Shown here: positions 62,285-64,000 of the stretch, piece after piece
Position numbering within the stretch: position 1 is the stretch's first letter
Layout: the number at the start of each line of letters is the position of its first letter
Assembly (NCBI RefSeq): GCF_000733935.1
Contig: NZ_JPON01000001.1
Location: 1,844,501 to 1,908,500 of the forward strand
DNA length: 64,000 nt
Reading direction: 5' to 3'
Origin: Methylomarinum vadi
Lineage (GTDB): Bacteria; Pseudomonadota; Gammaproteobacteria; Methylococcales; Methylomonadaceae
Translations under genes and position numbers: made by a program
Notes under the pieces: model-generated
The model's database searches: none
What the model was told of the DNA's origin: nothing
What the model saw: the letters and a program-made list of their open reading frames with translations, nothing else

Positions 62285-63637
62285 ATGATGCATCGAACAC
62301 ATTTGATATTCGTTTGGGTTTTTCTGCTTTGTTTCGGCCTGTTCGGCTGCGGTGAAAAAGACCCGGTACTGCAAGACATACGCCAACAAGAACGGCTGGT
62401 CGTGCTGACCCGAAATGCACCCACCATTTATTATTTGGGGCCGGATGATGCCCCGGCCGGCTTCGAATACGACCTAAGCAAGGCGCTGGCCGATTCACTG
62501 GGCGTCAAAGTCGAATACAAGCTCTACGACACTATCGAGGAAATCCTTCGCGCGATCCAGAACAGCGAAGGCCATATCGCCGCCGCGGGCCTGACACGGA
62601 CCGAACTCCGCAGCGAAAACTATGTGTTCGGCCCTCCCTACAAGACCATACAGCAACAGGTGGTTTGCCATCGCCGGTCACGACTGCCGGAAAATGTCGA
62701 GGAACTAAAAAACCACTCCCTTCTGATTATTGCCGAAAGTAGTTATCAGGAGACGTTGAACGAATTACAACGACAGCATCCCGCTTTAAACTGGGAAACC
62801 ACGAACGACCTTTCCACCGAACAGGTATTGGAAAAAGTGGCTGAGCGACAAGTCGACTGTACCGTGGTTGATTCCAACATCGTTTCGCTGAACCGGCGCT
62901 ATTATCCGGAATTGGTGGTCGCCTTTGCGCTGTCGGAACCGCAGGAACTGGCCTGGCTATTGCCGAACGATAGCGGTCAATTCAAGCAATACGTCGCCGA
63001 CTGGTTCGAACAAATCGAAGACAATTCCATGCTCGATGTCATCAACGAACGCTATTACGGCTACGCCGATATCTTCGATTATTATGACAACCACGTCTAT
63101 CAGCGACGCATCGAGAAAAGGCTCCCTAAATATCGACGCTATTTCCAACAGATAGCCGATTATTATCAACTGCCTTGGACACTGCTTGCCGCCCAGGCTT
63201 ATCAGGAATCGGGCTGGAATCCCGACGCACGCAGTCCCACCGGGGGCAGGGGCATGATGATGCTGACCAAGAATACCGCTCAAGCGATGGGCGTCGAGGA
63301 TCGCGCCGACCCGCTGCAGAGCATCCGCGGCGGCGCCCGCTATTTGGACCGCATGCTGCGGAAAATGCCGGAGCAAATCGATGACGACGACAAAATTTGG
63401 TTCGCGCTGGCGGCCTACAATATAGGCTACGCCCATCTGCAGGACGCCAGACAATTGGCAGAAAAATTGGGCAAAAATCCGAATGTCTGGAACGACATGA
63501 AACAGGTATTGCCGTTACTCAGTCAAAAAACGCATTACAAACATCTTAAGCACGGTTACGCCAGGGGCACCGAGCCGGTCCGCTATATCGACCGGATACG
63601 CTATTACCAGGATGTATTGGTCAATGCACTCAAATGA
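62285..63637 (+). CDS. mltF: Membrane-bound lytic transglycosylase F (MltF)
   Basis: 450 residues. Lipoprotein-type or short signal segment (LLCFGLFGCGEKD, Cys about 22), then a solute-binding-like regulatory domain (about 35-265) and a lytic transglycosylase domain with AAQAYQESGWNPDARSPTGG (catalytic Glu) and RGMMMLTKNTAQAMGV, ALAAYNIGYAHLQDA. It cleaves peptidoglycan glycan strands to anhydromuropeptides. ATG 62288 is an equal alternative start. It follows tamB by 21 bases. Confidence 0.96.
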   Translation: MMHRTHLIFVWVFLLCFGLFGCGEKDPVLQDIRQQERLVVLTRNAPTIYYLGPDDAPAGFEYDLSKALADSLGVKVEYKLYDTIEEILRAIQNSEGHIAAAGLTRTELRSENYVFGPPYKTIQQQVVCHRRSRLPENVEELKNHSLLIIAESSYQETLNELQRQHPALNWETTNDLSTEQVLEKVAERQVDCTVVDSNIVSLNRRYYPELVVAFALSEPQELAWLLPNDSGQFKQYVADWFEQIEDNSMLDVINERYYGYADIFDYYDNHVYQRRIEKRLPKYRRYFQQIADYYQLPWTLLAAQAYQESGWNPDARSPTGGRGMMMLTKNTAQAMGVEDRADPLQSIRGGARYLDRMLRKMPEQIDDDDKIWFALAAYNIGYAHLQDARQLAEKLGKNPNVWNDMKQVLPLLSQKTHYKHLKHGYARGTEPVRYIDRIRYYQDVLVNALK

Positions 63638-63658
63638 AACTATTCACCTGACGCCGCC

Positions 63659-64000
63659 ATGTTCCTGTTCCGTTCGCTTCTGCAATTGCTGGACAAGCTG
63701 CTATTCGCCGCGCTGCTGGTTATGGGCATGCAGATTCCCGCCTTGGTGCTGCAATATCAACAAATTCTCGCGGCCCACTACCGGGAGGCACAACAGCAGT
63801 TACAACAATATCAAACCCTCGCCGACCGCTATTATGGCGGCGACCTCGAGCAATTACTCGACGTCCATAGAAGCAATAACGTGGCGGCCATCCGCGCCGA
63901 AGCCGACATCCTCGAGCGCCTGCTGCAACGAAATATTTACCTGAAGTCCCAATTGAACGCCTTAACGAACAAGCATTTGTATCAACAATTGCTACACTTA
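63659..64000 (+). CDS. DUF2937-family membrane protein, 5' part
   Basis: The frame is open from ATG 63659 to the window end (114 codons), so the protein continues outside. Starts with a membrane helix (FRSLLQLLDKLLFAALLVMG), then MQIPALVLQYQQILAAHYRE, a long coiled-coil-like region (AQQQLQQYQTLADRYYGGDL) and EQLLDVHRSNNVAAIRAEAD. This matches the start of DUF2937 proteins, inner-membrane proteins of unknown role. It begins 21 bases after mltF. Confidence 0.75.
   Translation, partial: MFLFRSLLQLLDKLLFAALLVMGMQIPALVLQYQQILAAHYREAQQQLQQYQTLADRYYGGDLEQLLDVHRSNNVAAIRAEADILERLLQRNIYLKSQLNALTNKHLYQQLLHL

Overview
The window looks like a chromosome segment of a gammaproteobacterium, GC content near 50 percent. 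A methanotroph or relative of the Methylococcales fits the overall gene flavour, but no methane-oxidation gene is present, so the taxon is an inference. Housekeeping blocks lie on both sides of a defence island of about 26 kb in which every gene is on the minus strand.

Layout: 1-6.5 kb carries the end of a beta-barrel porin, the nitrogen-control cluster glnA-ntrB-ntrC and two small exported proteins. 6.7-9.0 kb is a four-gene adaptation block in the order cas2, cas1, a cas1 paralog that has lost most catalytic residues, and a second cas2. 9.0-17.9 kb is a mosaic of hairpin-rich interspersed repeats and eroded or split CRISPR repeats. These surround two toxin-antitoxin pairs, a Card1/Can2-type CARF nuclease, a Cad1-type CARF-adenosine deaminase and a uracil-DNA-glycosylase-like protein. 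17.9-21.1 kb is a CRISPR array of 46 identical repeats and 45 spacers. A decayed IS200/IS605 element follows. 21.9-32.9 kb is a type III-B operon: cas6, a NE0113-family CARF protein, cmr1, cas10, cmr3, cmr4, cmr5, cmr6, csx16 and a Cam1-like membrane CARF protein.

How the defence genes should work together: crRNA from the array, probably transcribed on the minus strand, is cut by Cas6 and loaded into the Cmr complex. On binding target RNA, Cas10 (HD and GGDD motifs intact) would make cyclic oligoadenylate. That signal could trigger three different outputs: DNA/RNA cleavage (Card1), nucleotide deamination (Cad1) and membrane disruption (Cam1). Csx16 and the NE0113-family protein are candidates for switching it off. 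The less expected parts are the apparently dead Cas1 paralog paired with its own Cas2, the glycosylase-like gene beside cad1, CRISPR repeats interrupted by a repeat family at one fixed junction, and spacers that mostly read as coding sense on one strand.

33-64 kb returns to chromosomal genes: a SulP transporter with carbonic anhydrase; an unusual fusion of a Clp1-like kinase and an RNase-Z-like hydrolase; a nitrilase-like enzyme; a CarH-type B12 photoreceptor-repressor facing genes for membrane proteins, one resembling a lycopene cyclase; a TonB receptor; a very large hybrid sensor kinase with two solute-binding proteins; a DUF389 protein; a GluR0-like channel; mgtE; tamA-tamB; mltF; and the start of a DUF2937 gene.
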